This document shows, piece after piece, positions 22,282 to 33,200 of a stretch of 64,000 nucleotides of DNA. Both the position numbers and the translations under genes were made by a program. Each line of letters starts with the position of its first letter. The stretch's first letter is position 1. Where the stretch lies: contig MEDY01000171.1 of the NCBI GenBank assembly GCA_001724265.1, forward strand, positions 1 to 64,000, written 5' to 3'. The stretch comes from Rhizaria sp. SCN 62-66. Taxonomy: Eukaryota > Rhizaria, unplaced. The notes under the pieces were generated by a model. That model did no database searches. It worked only from the letters and a program-made list of their open reading frames with translations, and was not told the DNA's origin.

Positions 22282-25200
22282 TTACTGGTTGAGACCCTGG
22301 AAGATGCCGCCATTCTTCTGGTGCTTCTTGGCCTTCTTGATCGCGTCCGCGAGCGGCTTGTTGCCCACGCTGAGCGCGACGTCGTACGCCTTGCGCCCCA
22401 CACCGTTCTTGACGGAGAACGACCCGCCTGCGAAGATGAGCGCGTCGAGGATCTCCCACCGGCCCGCCGCGGCGGCGATGTGCACGGCGTTCTGCTGCCC
22501 CGCCGCCAGCGCGTTCGGGTCCGCCTTGGCCTTGAGCAGGCTCTCCACCGTCACCAGCGCAGGATCGCGCGCCGCCTCGGCCGCGGCGGACGCGGCGGCC
22601 GCGGCCACGGTGCGCGTCGCTGCCGTGACACTGCCGCGGGGGCCGGATTCCTCCGCGCCCGCGCCAGCGGCGATAGCGGCGCCGGCGGCCGACGGCATAG
22701 GGGCCGAGATGTTTGTCGCCGCAGCGCCCGCCGCAGTGGCAGCGGCCGCGGTGGCAGCGGCAGCGCCCGAGGGCTGGACGGAAGCCGCAGGCGCGGCGGG
22801 CACGGCCGAGTGCGTCATACTGGCCGCCGCGAGAGAGAGCGCCGTGTTTCCGATCGCATCGGCGAGCCCCACGGCGGCGTTGGCCTCGAGCAGCGTCTTG
22901 GTCGTGTCGGCGTTGCCCTCGGCCGCGGCCAGCATCAGCGCCGTGGACCGCCGCGCCGCGCTCCGCAGGTCCACCGTGGCTTTTGACGCGAGCAGAAAGC
23001 TCACGATGTCGGTCCGCCCGCGGCGCGCCGCCCAGTGCAGCGGCGCCAAGTCACCGGAGGGCCCCGTGGCGTCGACGTCGGCCTTGGCGGCAATAAGCGC
23101 GCGCGCCACGGAGAGATGCCCGCGCTGCACGGCGTACAGCAGCGGGGTCGCACCGCTGCGGCCCGGCGCGTTGACGTCGGCCTTGAGCCGCAACAGCGCC
23201 GTCGCCACGGCCGTGTGGCCCGCGTACGCGGCGAGGATCAGCGGCGTCTCGCGAGTGTCACTGGCCGCGTTGGGGTCCATGTGCGCGTCGGCGACGAGGA
23301 TCTGCACCAAGTCGCTCAACCCCTTTTGCGCCGCGTCGTGGAGCGCGGTGAAGCCATTGCGGTATGATAAATGCAATGGGGCGCGCGCGGAGACGAGCGC
23401 GCGCACGATCACGTCGCTCTCAGTCGCCACGGACCGCGCATTCGCGGTGGCCAGCGCTGACGCTGCAGCGGCGGACATGCGCGCGCCGTCGGAGCCCGCG
23501 GCCGGAGCAGCAGCAGCGCCGCTGGCACCAGCCGAGCCGGCGGCAGGCGCGGCGGCGGCAGCAGCAGACGCGCCTGCTCCGGCCCCTGGCGCAGATGCAG
23601 ACGCGGACGCGCCACCGCCGCCGCTGACTGCAGCGACAGCAGAGCCCGGCACCGCAGCGGGGCCGGCGGGGGCGCGGAGGGCGCGCGCGGTGGCGCCCGG
23701 CGTGGGCAGTACGCTGGGTCCTTCACTGCCATCGCTCGGAGCCACAGCGGCCGCAGCAGCAGCAGCAGCAGCAGCAGAAGCGAACGCGCCCTTTTCCTTC
23801 TCAGCGGCCGCCGTCGCGGCCGGAGGAGCGTTAGCGGCGGCGGCCTTGCGCTCTTGCTCGACCTGCTTCTGGTGCTCCTGGAGCATCTTTTGCACGTCGT
23901 CCTTGCGGAACGTGGCCGTGGCGATCTGCACGCGCGCCTTCATGATTGCGTGCGCGATCGCCGTGTGGCCGCGCGCGCGCGCCAGCTGCAGCGGCGTCCG
24001 GTCGTGGTCGTTGGCAATGCGCACCGTGGCTTTGGCCTCGAGTAACGCGATGACCGACGGCATCTGCCCGGCGTCGGCCGCCACGTGCAGCGGAGTGTTG
24101 CCGTTGTCGTCCTTGGCGTTGACGTCGGCGCGCGCGGCCAGCAGGTGGTGAATCACGGCTTCGCGCCCGCCGTGCGCGGCCAGGTGCAGCGGCGACATGT
24201 CGTACACTGGTGTCCGCTGCGAGGGGCCCGCGCCGTATTGCAGCAGCAGCGCCGCGATGTCGCCGTGGCCCAGCGCCGCCGCGCGCTGCAGCGGCGTGAT
24301 AACCACGTCCTCCATCCCGCTCGCGCCGCCGCCGCAGTCGGCACCGCCAGCGCTGGCCACGGCGGCGGCGGTGGCGGCAGCGGAGGAAGCAGACGCGTCC
24401 GCCGCGGCGGCCTGGAGGAATCTCAGGTCGTCGCCCTCGTCCAGCCCGTCTGCAGCAGCGGTGGCAGCGGCGGCGTCCGAAGCGGCCTCGCGCGCGCCCG
24501 CGGTGATGGCGGTGACGCCCGGACGGCCCTCAGGGTCTGCGCCGAGCTCGAGCAGCGCGCGCACAGTCGCGAGCATGCCCGCCTCGGAGGCCTGCACGAG
24601 CGCAGGCTGCCCCGTCTCGTCTGACACGGCCGAGGGGTCCGCGCGGCGCCGGATCAGCGCCGCCGCGGCGTCGTCGTCGCCCGAGTCGAGCGCCGCGAAG
24701 AGCTCCGCGGTGGTCACCGTCACGGGAGTCGCCAGCGCTGCCGCGGCCGAGGGCGCGGTCAGCACGCGCTTCGGCCGCGCCGCGCTAGGAGTCGGCGGCG
24801 CTGAGCTTGAGGCTGACGCAGAGGACGCAGAGGCCGTGAGCACGGGCGCAGTGATGACGGCGCGCGAGGTCGGAGCGAGCGAGGGCGTCACGGCGGGGCT
24901 CGGGTAGGGCTCGCCCAGCTTGCGCGGCCCCGCGCTGGGCGTGGCCGCCGCGCTGCCCGGCGCGCTCGACGCCGCAGACCCCGACCCCGGCTGCGGCTGC
25001 ATGAGCGGCACGGGCACTGGTGTGGGGCCGCCGGGCGGGGTGGGCGTGGGCGACCCTTGCCCGCCACCGCCGACCTGGTCGTGGAAGGACCGGAGTGAGA
25101 CGCCGTCGACGGCCAAGGCCAGTCCGCCGAGGGCGGCGCCAGAGTCGCCGAAGCTCACGTGGCTCTGCTGGCCGTGGCCGTGACCGAGGCCGATGGCATG

Positions 25201-27540
25201 CAGCGGCAGCGGGGCGAGCACGTCGCCCTCGCCCTCGGGGTCCGCCCCGCCGCGGCGCTGGTCATCAAGTCTGGAACCAGAGGCGCCGGCTCCAGCGCCA
25301 GAGGCTGCGCCGGAGACTGAGTTGCGCCCGAAGCCGGAGCCGGCTCCCGAGGCAGCGGTAGGGCTGTCCGCGACGATGACGCCGACAACGCGCATGGAGC
25401 GCTCGGCGCCGTCCTCGCCGCGCACAAGCACGCGCTGCGGGCCCGACGGTGTCTGCTGCGGCGGCACTGTGCGCAGCGGCGAAACGCCACGCTGCGGCGA
25501 CGCCCTGCGCTGCGGCGACGCACTGCGCAGCGGCGATGCGCCACGGAGCGGCGACGCGCCGCGCGAGCCCGCAGCGGAGGCTGCGGCGGACGCGGCGCCA
25601 GAGGCCGCGGCGGAAGCAGGGCCGGAGACAGCGCCGTAGACGGGAGCGCAGAAGGGGTTCGCGCCGCGCGGGGTCTCGCAAGGACTGCCCTGCGTGGGCG
25701 CACGCACGACGCTCGCGCGAGACTGCGGCTGCGACGAGTCCGCGTAGGGCCCCGTCACCAGCGGCGCCGGACTGCGCCCGCGGCCCGCGCCCGCTCCCAC
25801 GCCCGCGGCGGCCGAGACGGAGAGCCTGCCGCGGCCGCGGCCGGGCGACGGCGAGCGCGACTGCGCATAGCCGCCACTAGTCGACGGGCGAGGCAAGTCG
25901 CGCGACGGACTCGCGTTGGGCAGCGGCGTCGCGCGGCCGGGCCCCGCGCTGGGCGAGCGGGACCGCGCGCGCGCGGCGTCGTAGTCGCCACTGGGCTTGC
26001 GCGAGTGTTGGCCGAACGAAGCGCCGGGGCTGGCGTTGGCGAAGGACGCCGCGGCAGAGTTGGTGGCAGCGACGCGTGGCGCGGGGCCCGGCGCGGGGTG
26101 CAGCACCGAGTTGATCAGCGGGTTCATGATGCGCGGCGACAGCGTGGCGGCGTGGTACGCTGGGTCCTGCGCGATCGCCTGCCGCAGGTAGCCCGTGATC
26201 GCGGTCGCACCGCCCTCGAGCGAGGCCTCGTAGGCGGAGCGGCCATGGAAGGCGGGCACGGGGAACAGCCGCTCAGGGCGCGCCGTCACGCGCCGGCTCT
26301 GCTCGAACACGGGCGCGATAGTCTTGCGAAAGCGCTCCTCGTACATCGGCCCGCGCTCGAGCGGGCGCGCGCCGTGCTGCAGCAGCAGGTGGACCATGCC
26401 CGCGTTCTGCCGCCGCACAGCCTCGACTAGCGGCAACGACGCGAAGGCCGTGGCCGAGCCCTCGGGCAGCTGCAGCAGCCGGTGCTGCACGCCGCCGTCG
26501 AACGCCGACACGGGCCGGTTGGGGTCGGCTTTGGCGGCGAGCAGCAGGCGCGCGCAGGGGATGTTGCCGCGCTGCACGGCGGCCAGCAGCGGCCACTGCA
26601 CGCCGCGCATCACGGCGCCGTCCTGCGCCGCGGGCGACGTGGCGTTGACGTCACAGCCGCCGCGCACGAGCGCCGCCACGCCCGGGGCGTCGCCCGACGC
26701 CACGGCGGCGCAGAGCAGCTCGACTTCTTCCTCGATCTGCGCGAGACAGACGGGCCGCAGCGCCTCAACGGCAAGCGCGAACTCGAGCCGGCGCGCGAGG
26801 TCAATCGGCGCCTCGCCCAGCGAGTTGACAGGGAACAGGAACGCGCGGCGCTGGACGAGCAAGTCGACGCGGTGCTGCGCTTTGCCACCCGCGCCGCCGC
26901 CCGCGGCCCACGCGCGCGCGGGGCCCGACGCCGCGACGCCAGGCTCCGAGAGCAGGAGCTGGATCATCGGCTTCGAGCCCACGCGCGCGGCCGTGTGCAG
27001 CGGCGTCTCGTGCTTGCCGCCCGCCGCGATGTCCGAGTACGCGCCCTTGTCCAGCAGCGCCTCGACAGCGTTGAAGCGGGCCGCGCGGATGGCAGAGTGC
27101 AGCGGCGTGTCTTGGTAGCGGCCCAACGCGCGGTGGATCTCCAGCGCGGGGTCGCTGTGCGTGAGCAGCGCGACCACGACCTCGGCGTTGCCGCGCTCGG
27201 CCGCCCAGTGCAGCGCGGTGTTGCCCGTGGTGTCCAGGATGAGCGGGTCTGCGCCGAAGCGCAGCAGGTGGTCCACGCAGATGTTCGCGTTCTTGATGCT
27301 CGAAAGGATGAGCGGGGTGTAGCCGTACTGGCCCTGCGCGTCTGGGTCCGCACGGTGCTGAAGCAGGGCCAGGGCGAGGTCGGCCGCATGTCGCGCGCAA
27401 ACGAGGTGAAGCAGCGTATTGTTCTGCGGGTCTCGCGTGTCGACGGGAGCGCCGTTCTTCAGCAGGCGCTCAACCGTCGACAGCTTGCCTTCGTAGCATG
27501 CATCCAGGAGAGCACCCTCTTTAGACACTGTCCCTCCCAT
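22282..27540 (-). CDS. Ankyrin-repeat protein, 1752 aa, predicted N-myristoylated
   Basis: Intronless frame from ATG at 27538-27540 to TAA at 22282-22284. It begins MGGTVSKEG: Gly2 with Ser6 fits an N-myristoylation signal, suggesting membrane attachment. Ankyrin repeats (TPLHxAA.xG....V..LL..GA) occupy the N-terminal part, including NNTLLHLVC, YGYTPLILSS, TGNTALHWAAERG and YQDTPLHSAI. A second array lies in the C-terminal half, including MSPLHLAAHGGREAV, NGNTPLHVAADAGQ, NGFTALHDAAQKG, ETPLILAAYAGH and LAPLHWAARRGRT. A roughly 500-residue Ser/Pro/Gly/Ala-rich disordered linker separates them and carries a hexapeptide repeat at about 25465-25565. Ala-rich inserts interrupt the second array. 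Ankyrin arrays are protein-binding scaffolds. No catalytic domain is visible, so the partner and role are unknown. Confidence 0.92.
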   Translation of the reverse strand: MGGTVSKEGALLDACYEGKLSTVERLLKNGAPVDTRDPQNNTLLHLVCARHAADLALALLQHRADPDAQGQYGYTPLILSSIKNANICVDHLLRFGADPLILDTTGNTALHWAAERGNAEVVVALLTHSDPALEIHRALGRYQDTPLHSAIRAARFNAVEALLDKGAYSDIAAGGKHETPLHTAARVGSKPMIQLLLSEPGVAASGPARAWAAGGGAGGKAQHRVDLLVQRRAFLFPVNSLGEAPIDLARRLEFALAVEALRPVCLAQIEEEVELLCAAVASGDAPGVAALVRGGCDVNATSPAAQDGAVMRGVQWPLLAAVQRGNIPCARLLLAAKADPNRPVSAFDGGVQHRLLQLPEGSATAFASLPLVEAVRRQNAGMVHLLLQHGARPLERGPMYEERFRKTIAPVFEQSRRVTARPERLFPVPAFHGRSAYEASLEGGATAITGYLRQAIAQDPAYHAATLSPRIMNPLINSVLHPAPGPAPRVAATNSAAASFANASPGASFGQHSRKPSGDYDAARARSRSPSAGPGRATPLPNASPSRDLPRPSTSGGYAQSRSPSPGRGRGRLSVSAAAGVGAGAGRGRSPAPLVTGPYADSSQPQSRASVVRAPTQGSPCETPRGANPFCAPVYGAVSGPASAAASGAASAAASAAGSRGASPLRGASPLRSASPQRRASPQRGVSPLRTVPPQQTPSGPQRVLVRGEDGAERSMRVVGVIVADSPTAASGAGSGFGRNSVSGAASGAGAGASGSRLDDQRRGGADPEGEGDVLAPLPLHAIGLGHGHGQQSHVSFGDSGAALGGLALAVDGVSLRSFHDQVGGGGQGSPTPTPPGGPTPVPVPLMQPQPGSGSAASSAPGSAAATPSAGPRKLGEPYPSPAVTPSLAPTSRAVITAPVLTASASSASASSSAPPTPSAARPKRVLTAPSAAAALATPVTVTTAELFAALDSGDDDAAAALIRRRADPSAVSDETGQPALVQASEAGMLATVRALLELGADPEGRPGVTAITAGAREAASDAAAATAAADGLDEGDDLRFLQAAAADASASSAAATAAAVASAGGADCGGGASGMEDVVITPLQRAAALGHGDIAALLLQYGAGPSQRTPVYDMSPLHLAAHGGREAVIHHLLAARADVNAKDDNGNTPLHVAADAGQMPSVIALLEAKATVRIANDHDRTPLQLARARGHTAIAHAIMKARVQIATATFRKDDVQKMLQEHQKQVEQERKAAAANAPPAATAAAEKEKGAFASAAAAAAAAAAVAPSDGSEGPSVLPTPGATARALRAPAGPAAVPGSAVAAVSGGGGASASASAPGAGAGASAAAAAAPAAGSAGASGAAAAPAAGSDGARMSAAAASALATANARSVATESDVIVRALVSARAPLHLSYRNGFTALHDAAQKGLSDLVQILVADAHMDPNAASDTRETPLILAAYAGHTAVATALLRLKADVNAPGRSGATPLLYAVQRGHLSVARALIAAKADVDATGPSGDLAPLHWAARRGRTDIVSFLLASKATVDLRSAARRSTALMLAAAEGNADTTKTLLEANAAVGLADAIGNTALSLAAASMTHSAVPAAPAASVQPSGAAAATAAAATAAGAAATNISAPMPSAAGAAIAAGAGAEESGPRGSVTAATRTVAAAAASAAAEAARDPALVTVESLLKAKADPNALAAGQQNAVHIAAAAGRWEILDALIFAGGSFSVKNGVGRKAYDVALSVGNKPLADAIKKAKKHQKNGGIFQGLNQ
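25465..25565 (-). repeat. In-frame 18-bp repeat encoding SPLRxx/SPQRxx
   Basis: Five consecutive hexapeptides ([30 protein letters not shown]) sit in the disordered linker of the ankyrin protein. Each carries a minimal proline-directed phosphorylation site followed by Arg. At DNA level these are 18-bp units with GCTGCGGCGACG-like cores. Confidence 0.85.
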
Positions 27541-28199
27541 GGTGAGTTAAACGCAGGTTAGGCCACGAAATGCCGTGAATCTAACGAGTGAGATGATGGG
27601 AGGTTGCCAATGAATAGAAGCGGACAAAAGAAGGTATTCATGGCGAGTAAGAGAAACCAAAATAAAATATAATACATTTTACCAAGTATACTTACACGTT
27701 CAAACTAGTTTGTGGCTATTTATGATAGATGAGACGCATATGAGCAGTTCTGGCTACCTGCTGAGCGCTCGGTAATACAGTTTGCCTTCTTTGCAGTGAG
27801 GGCTCATTTCGCATCTAAAAATACGGTGATATGATCATAGGCCACGAAAATAGATGGAACAATGCCACAGTTCTACACATAATAACACTTTATCTTTATT
27901 AGCACTCCGTGCTGGCGCAGGTTTGGAGTTGTCTGCACAGTTTGATGTGTTGCTGCCTGACTTCATGTTCGACCTGACCTCGTGCGCTAGAAACTGCTGC
28001 TGATAAGATGCCACACACGATATTTAGGTTTAATAACACGACGAATGGGCATCTTCATAATCAACAATGCTAATTCCATGACCACACACTCAAACATTTG
28101 ATTTTGCATGCGCACACGCGAAGACAGGCAACCTTCCACAACTGCCAATTCAAATCTCTTTTCATCTTCTGGCCGCTCCAGGTCACTCAACCGTGTTCA
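27541..28199. other. Divergent intergenic region (ankyrin gene / RING gene)
   Basis: About 660 bp of AT-rich DNA between divergently transcribed genes, so it should hold both promoters. A pyrimidine-rich GGCCGCTCCAG just before the RING start could be a 5' UTR splice acceptor. I see nothing else supported. Confidence 0.5.
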
Positions 28200-29996
28200 A
28201 TGGGTTGTGCAGCATCGGTGTCCAGCAGTGTCGACGTGCACTCGCCACCAGAGAGCGCGCCGCGCTCCCGCAGCAGCGCCGGTCAGTCCGCTGGCCGCGC
28301 CTCCGTGTCGCCCACGCCCGCCGCGAAGCCAGCGAAGCCTCCAAAGCCAACTCCGGTGCCTCAGTTCGACTCACAGGAGATCGGCGGCCGTCCCGACACG
28401 CCGCAGAACTCGTCCTTCTACCGCTACTTTTGTCCGATCTGCTTCCACTACTTCCCGGGCGCGATCAACCTCACGTGCTGCAGCAACCACTGTTGTGCCG
28501 GATGCGCGCTGCTCCACATCCAGCGACGGGGCCTCACGCTCTCGCCCGAGGCCGTCACCGCCGTCGCCGCCGCGCGCGCGCACTACGCCCCGCTCATCAC
28601 CGCCGGCGGCGCCGCCCCGCCCGCGGGCGTGGACCCGGCCGCCTCTGCTGCAGACAACGCCTCCTCTGAACGCTCCTCTGCTGCTCCTGCTGCGGTGACA
28701 GCCGCTGGCGGCGCCGCGACAGGCGGCGTGGCGGCGCGCAGCTCCCTGCCCAGCACGCGGCGCAGCAGCGCCGGCGACGGCGGCAACACCAGCAACACCA
28801 GCAGCGGCAGCTACGCAGCGGGGTCAGTTGACGCCGCTCTGGCGACGCGGTTGATCGCTGCCGTCCCAACACCGCCGCTAGCCGTGTCGTGCCCCATGTG
28901 CAGCGCCGAGCCGGTTACCTTCGCGCCCGTGCTGCCCTCGGCCACGCCCGCCGCGCCGCCGCGCTGCTATAAGGAGTCGCCCCACACAAAGGGACTCCTC
29001 ATAGCGCGCCAACGCCGCGAGCAGCGCGAAACTGCTGGTGATGACGACAACGACGACGGCGGCAACGATGTCTGCGACGGCGACGAAGACGGCGGCGGCC
29101 CGGGGCGCCAGTCGCGCCGCGCGCGCACGACACGTCTTGGCGGCGCTGGCGTCAATGGCGCTGGCACTGGCACTGGTGCTACAGTAGCTGGTGGCCAGCG
29201 CGCGCACGAGACCGACCGCGGCGACGTGCCACGCTTTATCCTCGGCGGCACCGACCACGACGCTGCCACTGGCGCTGGCTACGGCGACGGCGATGACGAT
29301 CATGGAGCTTCAAAAGTTCGAGACGGTGTAGGGCGTGCGTTCGTGCTGGCGGAGTCGCGGTCGGCGTCGTCGTTCGCGGGCCCGAGGCTGAGCCGCCTCA
29401 TCAGCAGCGACATGCCCGACGCGCACCCCGGCGTTGCGCCGTCTGCTCCCGCCAACGACGGAGAAGGCGAGGGCCCTGTCGACGACGAAGACGCCACCGT
29501 CGCAGCCGCGATGCGTGCGGCCCACGATGACCCCGACCTGGTGGGCAGTGACAGCGACGCCGACGCTTACGCCGACGCCGACGCCGCGGCGCTCGCGGGG
29601 GGACCGCCGCTCGGCGACAACTACGACGACAGCGACGACGGCGACGGAGGACTCGTGCGCGGCGCGTCGTCCTCGGCCGTGCTGGCCGCCACGGTCCCGC
29701 GGCTAGACTTCTCTCGCGCTTTCGCGTCGGGCGCGCACCACGACGGCGCCGCGGCGCCCGCGCTGCCCGAGATGGCGGCGATGAGCGCCTTCGAGCACTC
29801 GCTGGCGGCCGTCGAGGACGAGCCCGCCGACGGCAGCATTATTGCGCGCCTCGGCCGTGCCGGTAACGACGCCTTCTTTGACGGACCCCACAAGGCGGGC
29901 GGTGGCGGCGGCAGCCAAGCGGCGGGCCCTCCGCAGGGTGAAAACGCCGTGCGCGCGCATCTTGTGGGGCTCATGGCAGACGACGACGATGAATGA
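28200..29996 (+). CDS. RING-finger protein, Sip5/DA2-like, predicted myristoylated/palmitoylated
   Basis: The ATG at 28200-28202 begins MGCAASVSS, a Gly2/Cys3 context typical of dual N-myristoylation and palmitoylation. 598 aa, TGA at 29994-29996, no intron in the coding part. A RING-type Cys/His array starts near residue 79: FCPICFHYFPGAINLTCC, then NHCCAGCALLH. After a long Ala-rich insertion it closes with VSCPMCSAEPVTF. The CPICFxYxP...CC start and the split RING with a distal CPxC pair resemble fungal Sip5 and plant DA2 ubiquitin ligases. The rest is acidic and disordered (Asp/Gly/Ala runs). An E3 ubiquitin-ligase role at a membrane is inferred from the RING, not shown. Confidence 0.85.
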   Translation: MGCAASVSSSVDVHSPPESAPRSRSSAGQSAGRASVSPTPAAKPAKPPKPTPVPQFDSQEIGGRPDTPQNSSFYRYFCPICFHYFPGAINLTCCSNHCCAGCALLHIQRRGLTLSPEAVTAVAAARAHYAPLITAGGAAPPAGVDPAASAADNASSERSSAAPAAVTAAGGAATGGVAARSSLPSTRRSSAGDGGNTSNTSSGSYAAGSVDAALATRLIAAVPTPPLAVSCPMCSAEPVTFAPVLPSATPAAPPRCYKESPHTKGLLIARQRREQRETAGDDDNDDGGNDVCDGDEDGGGPGRQSRRARTTRLGGAGVNGAGTGTGATVAGGQRAHETDRGDVPRFILGGTDHDAATGAGYGDGDDDHGASKVRDGVGRAFVLAESRSASSFAGPRLSRLISSDMPDAHPGVAPSAPANDGEGEGPVDDEDATVAAAMRAAHDDPDLVGSDSDADAYADADAAALAGGPPLGDNYDDSDDGDGGLVRGASSSAVLAATVPRLDFSRAFASGAHHDGAAAPALPEMAAMSAFEHSLAAVEDEPADGSIIARLGRAGNDAFFDGPHKAGGGGGSQAAGPPQGENAVRAHLVGLMADDDDE

Positions 29997-30281
29997 GTGT
30001 TTGACTGATTCACAGAACTGCCACTCAAGCTACAAGCATGAATTTTGTAGAGACGTTTTCACAATGACATGTGTATTTCTGAACGAAAGTTCTCCCATTG
30101 TGGGGGGAACTTTGATGCCACGCGCGTATTATGAGCGATCTACAAACTAAATATTAACTTACGGCACTACGTTACATTAGCTTAATTTCTTATATAACTC
30201 TTCATAATTTTCTCTAAGTAGACACTTTTACTGATTTAAATACATTCGTTTTACATTCACGCGAATGAAATCTCCACGCGA

Positions 30282-33200
30282 TCACTTATGCATGCTCGAC
30301 TGTTGCACCTGGGCACGCGTCTGCTCTTGCTGCACCCGCGCGCGTTCACGTTCGCGCGCCATCTCCTGTCGCCACGCACGCAGCCCCCTAGAGTCAATAA
30401 CTTCGGCCGCGTAGCCGTCAGCGGGCGCACGAACAAGCTCATACACGCGCCACAGCAGCAGCCCTTCATCGAGCGCGCGCGCGCCGCGCACCGGGTCAGC
30501 GCCTAGCGCCCACGCGCACTCACTCGCGCCCCGGGGCTCACGCGCCGCATCGCCTGCATGCGTCACATCGGCCGCGTCCACCACATCGGCAGCATCGCAA
30601 GCCTCGCGCCGCCGGCGTGGCCCTGAGCCGAGCGCGACCGGGCCGATTGCGTGGAGCACCGACAGCAGCCCCACGCCCAGCGCCGCGGGCGCAGTTGGCG
30701 GGCGCGCAGCGACGCGGTGCGCACGGAGCGCGTCGGCGCCGAGCGTGTGCACCGGAACCTTATTGGTGAGCCCCGAGCGGTAGCGCCACAGCGCGTTCTT
30801 GACGAGCCCTTCGGCGTCGGTGCCCGCGGCCGCCGCAGCTGCGGCCGCCGCGACGACGGCCGGTGCGGCGCCGCGCTCGCACAGCCACTGCGCATGACCC
30901 TTGGCGACAGCATCCACGGCAGTGCGCAGCGCGGGCGTAAGGATTGTCGGCAGCATGTTGCTGCAGTGGTAGTCGATGCCACTCAGCGCGAGGTCTTCCG
31001 GCTCGACAGCGTCGAGCCCGCCCGCGCCCAGCGCGCCCAGCAGCGCGCCCGGCAGCGCCGCCGCGGGCGGAGGTCGGTGCGCCGCCGCTGCGGCCGCGGG
31101 GTCTTTGGCGGCCGCGATCGCGGTGAGGCCGGCCATAGGAAGTGGAGAGACCGAGAAGAGCGGCACCCACCGCGGCGCGGCAGTTAGCGCCAGCGCAGGG
31201 GCGACGATCGCCAAGAGCGAGCCCGCGGCGGCCTGGTCGCGCAGGAATGCGCCCGCCGTCGCCGCGCGCCCGCGGCCTGCTGCGGCGGCGGCCGCGGTCG
31301 CTGCCACGGACGCAGCGGACGCAGGCGCGGGCGCAGCCCCTAAGCCGGGGGGCAACTCGATCGTAGCAACAGCAAGGCGCGGCAGCTTGAGCTCTGCCTT
31401 AAGCTCGGGACCCGTGTTGAAGAGCAGCGTCTGCGTCTCTCGCGCCGCGGCGCTGGCGCTCAGAACGGTCACTGGGCGCAGGCCGGAGCACGGCGCGGTC
31501 ACTGCAAGCACCGGCGCTGTGGTCTCGCCGTCGGCGGAGACGGGCACAGTAACGGTGACGCCCTCGCGAGGTGGCACGGGGGTGATGCCGCCAGTACAGC
31601 AGGCGCACTGAGCCTCGGCGGAGGCAACGCGTCCGACAGGTCGCGCAACAGTAGCGCCGTAAGGCATCGCGGCGTATGCCCAGTCGACGAACGCGAGCCA
31701 GCCGCGACACGCGCAGTCACTTCCAAACGGACACGTGCTACCGCAAGAGCAGTTGCATTCACCTTCAGCGTCACTGGTAACTGCTGCAAGCGTGGGCGGC
31801 GAATCCGGAAGTGCAGCGTGGCGCCACTTTGCAGCTACAGCCTCCGTCCATTCCTCAGTGACATCGGCCTCGGCAAACGCAAGAGCTGCGACGGATGCGG
31901 TCCGCACTTGCAATGCGCGTGCAGCTGGGCTCGAGTTGGGTGACGTCGTGTGCGCAGCCGCTACACCAGCGCGCGCAAGGACGTGGAACCTCGGGGCACA
32001 GACAGCAAAGTTAATGCGGCCCTGGGCGGCCGAGAGACGCAACTTGGCAAGGACAAGCGGTGCGGCAGCAAGGGGCAAAAGAGAGGCACGAGCGATCGCG
32101 TCTACAGCACGCTTGTTGCTCAAACCTTCAGCAGCTGCAAGGGCCGCTGCGCGGGCACAAAGAGCGCCACGCCACGCGCGGTCGAGAGCATCAGCAGCAA
32201 AGCGAAGTAACCACATGTGCGCACTGCGCCGCAGCATGTACACATCTCCAGCCATGCCTCCAAGCGCACCACGGAGTAGCAGACTGCGCACGAGCGCGGC
32301 CTCATGGGGAGTCAAGTGAAACACGCCTTCAAGATCCGTCTGTAACGACAGCGATGCAAATGTGTCGTTATTTTGGCGTCGACGCTCACCGAAGCCGCGG
32401 GCGGTGGTCCCACCTGTAGGAGCATTCATAGATGCGGCACCAGTCGAGGTTGGCGAAGAAGGTGAAACAGATGTGGCGTCAGATTGGGTACGAGCAAGAG
32501 CCGCCGACGCTGACGCCGCACGCTGTGGAGTCGTGTTAGCTGCCTGCGTGAGCAACGCCGCTGCAGCCGTGGCAGACAACGATAGAGCGGGGCGCAATGT
32601 CTGGGACAACCGCTGCTAGCTTCCAGGCGTCAACGACACGTGGGCATCACCGCTAGTGCCGGAATTGTGCCGCCGACTGGAGGATGAGCCGCGTGCGCTT
32701 GCAAGTGTCGCAGCAGCGTCCTCTGTGATGGTCGTGGTATCGGCAAGTGCGTGTGCGATGTCCGCCAACAACGCAAACACCATAGCATAGCCTTGGTTGC
32801 CTGGAGTGGGAAATGCGGTGCTGTTCGTTGTCGACGCCTTGCGGGGAGGTCGCCGACCGCCACCATCACTGTCATCACCGTTGCAGCGCTGAGAACCGCT
32901 AGACATGTCATCATCACTGCCATCCATCCGCCGTTGAGCTCCACGAGCGTTTGAGGTGTGCGCAGAACGTTGGCCTCGACGTAATGACTTGCGCACCATC
33001 GGCCGCGCGTCGACCACATCGCTGTCCGCAGCGAGCCCCCAGTCGCAAAGGCTTGAATCGTTGAAGCCCGCGTCCTCGCAACCCGCGCCGTTTGCGATGG
33101 CTAACTCACCGCACGAAGCCGCATCCTGCAAAATGAGCCGCGCTGCAAAGCGCGCAGCTTTAAGCGAGAGTCGAGCGCGAACGGAACCTGCGGGAGGTAA

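Noticed and set aside
22091-24151. 686-codon plus-strand frame
   Set aside because: Antisense to the ankyrin gene; same GC-driven artefact. Similar antisense frames over 46022-47461, 48059-49042, 36295-37599 and 55149-57377 were rejected for the same reason.
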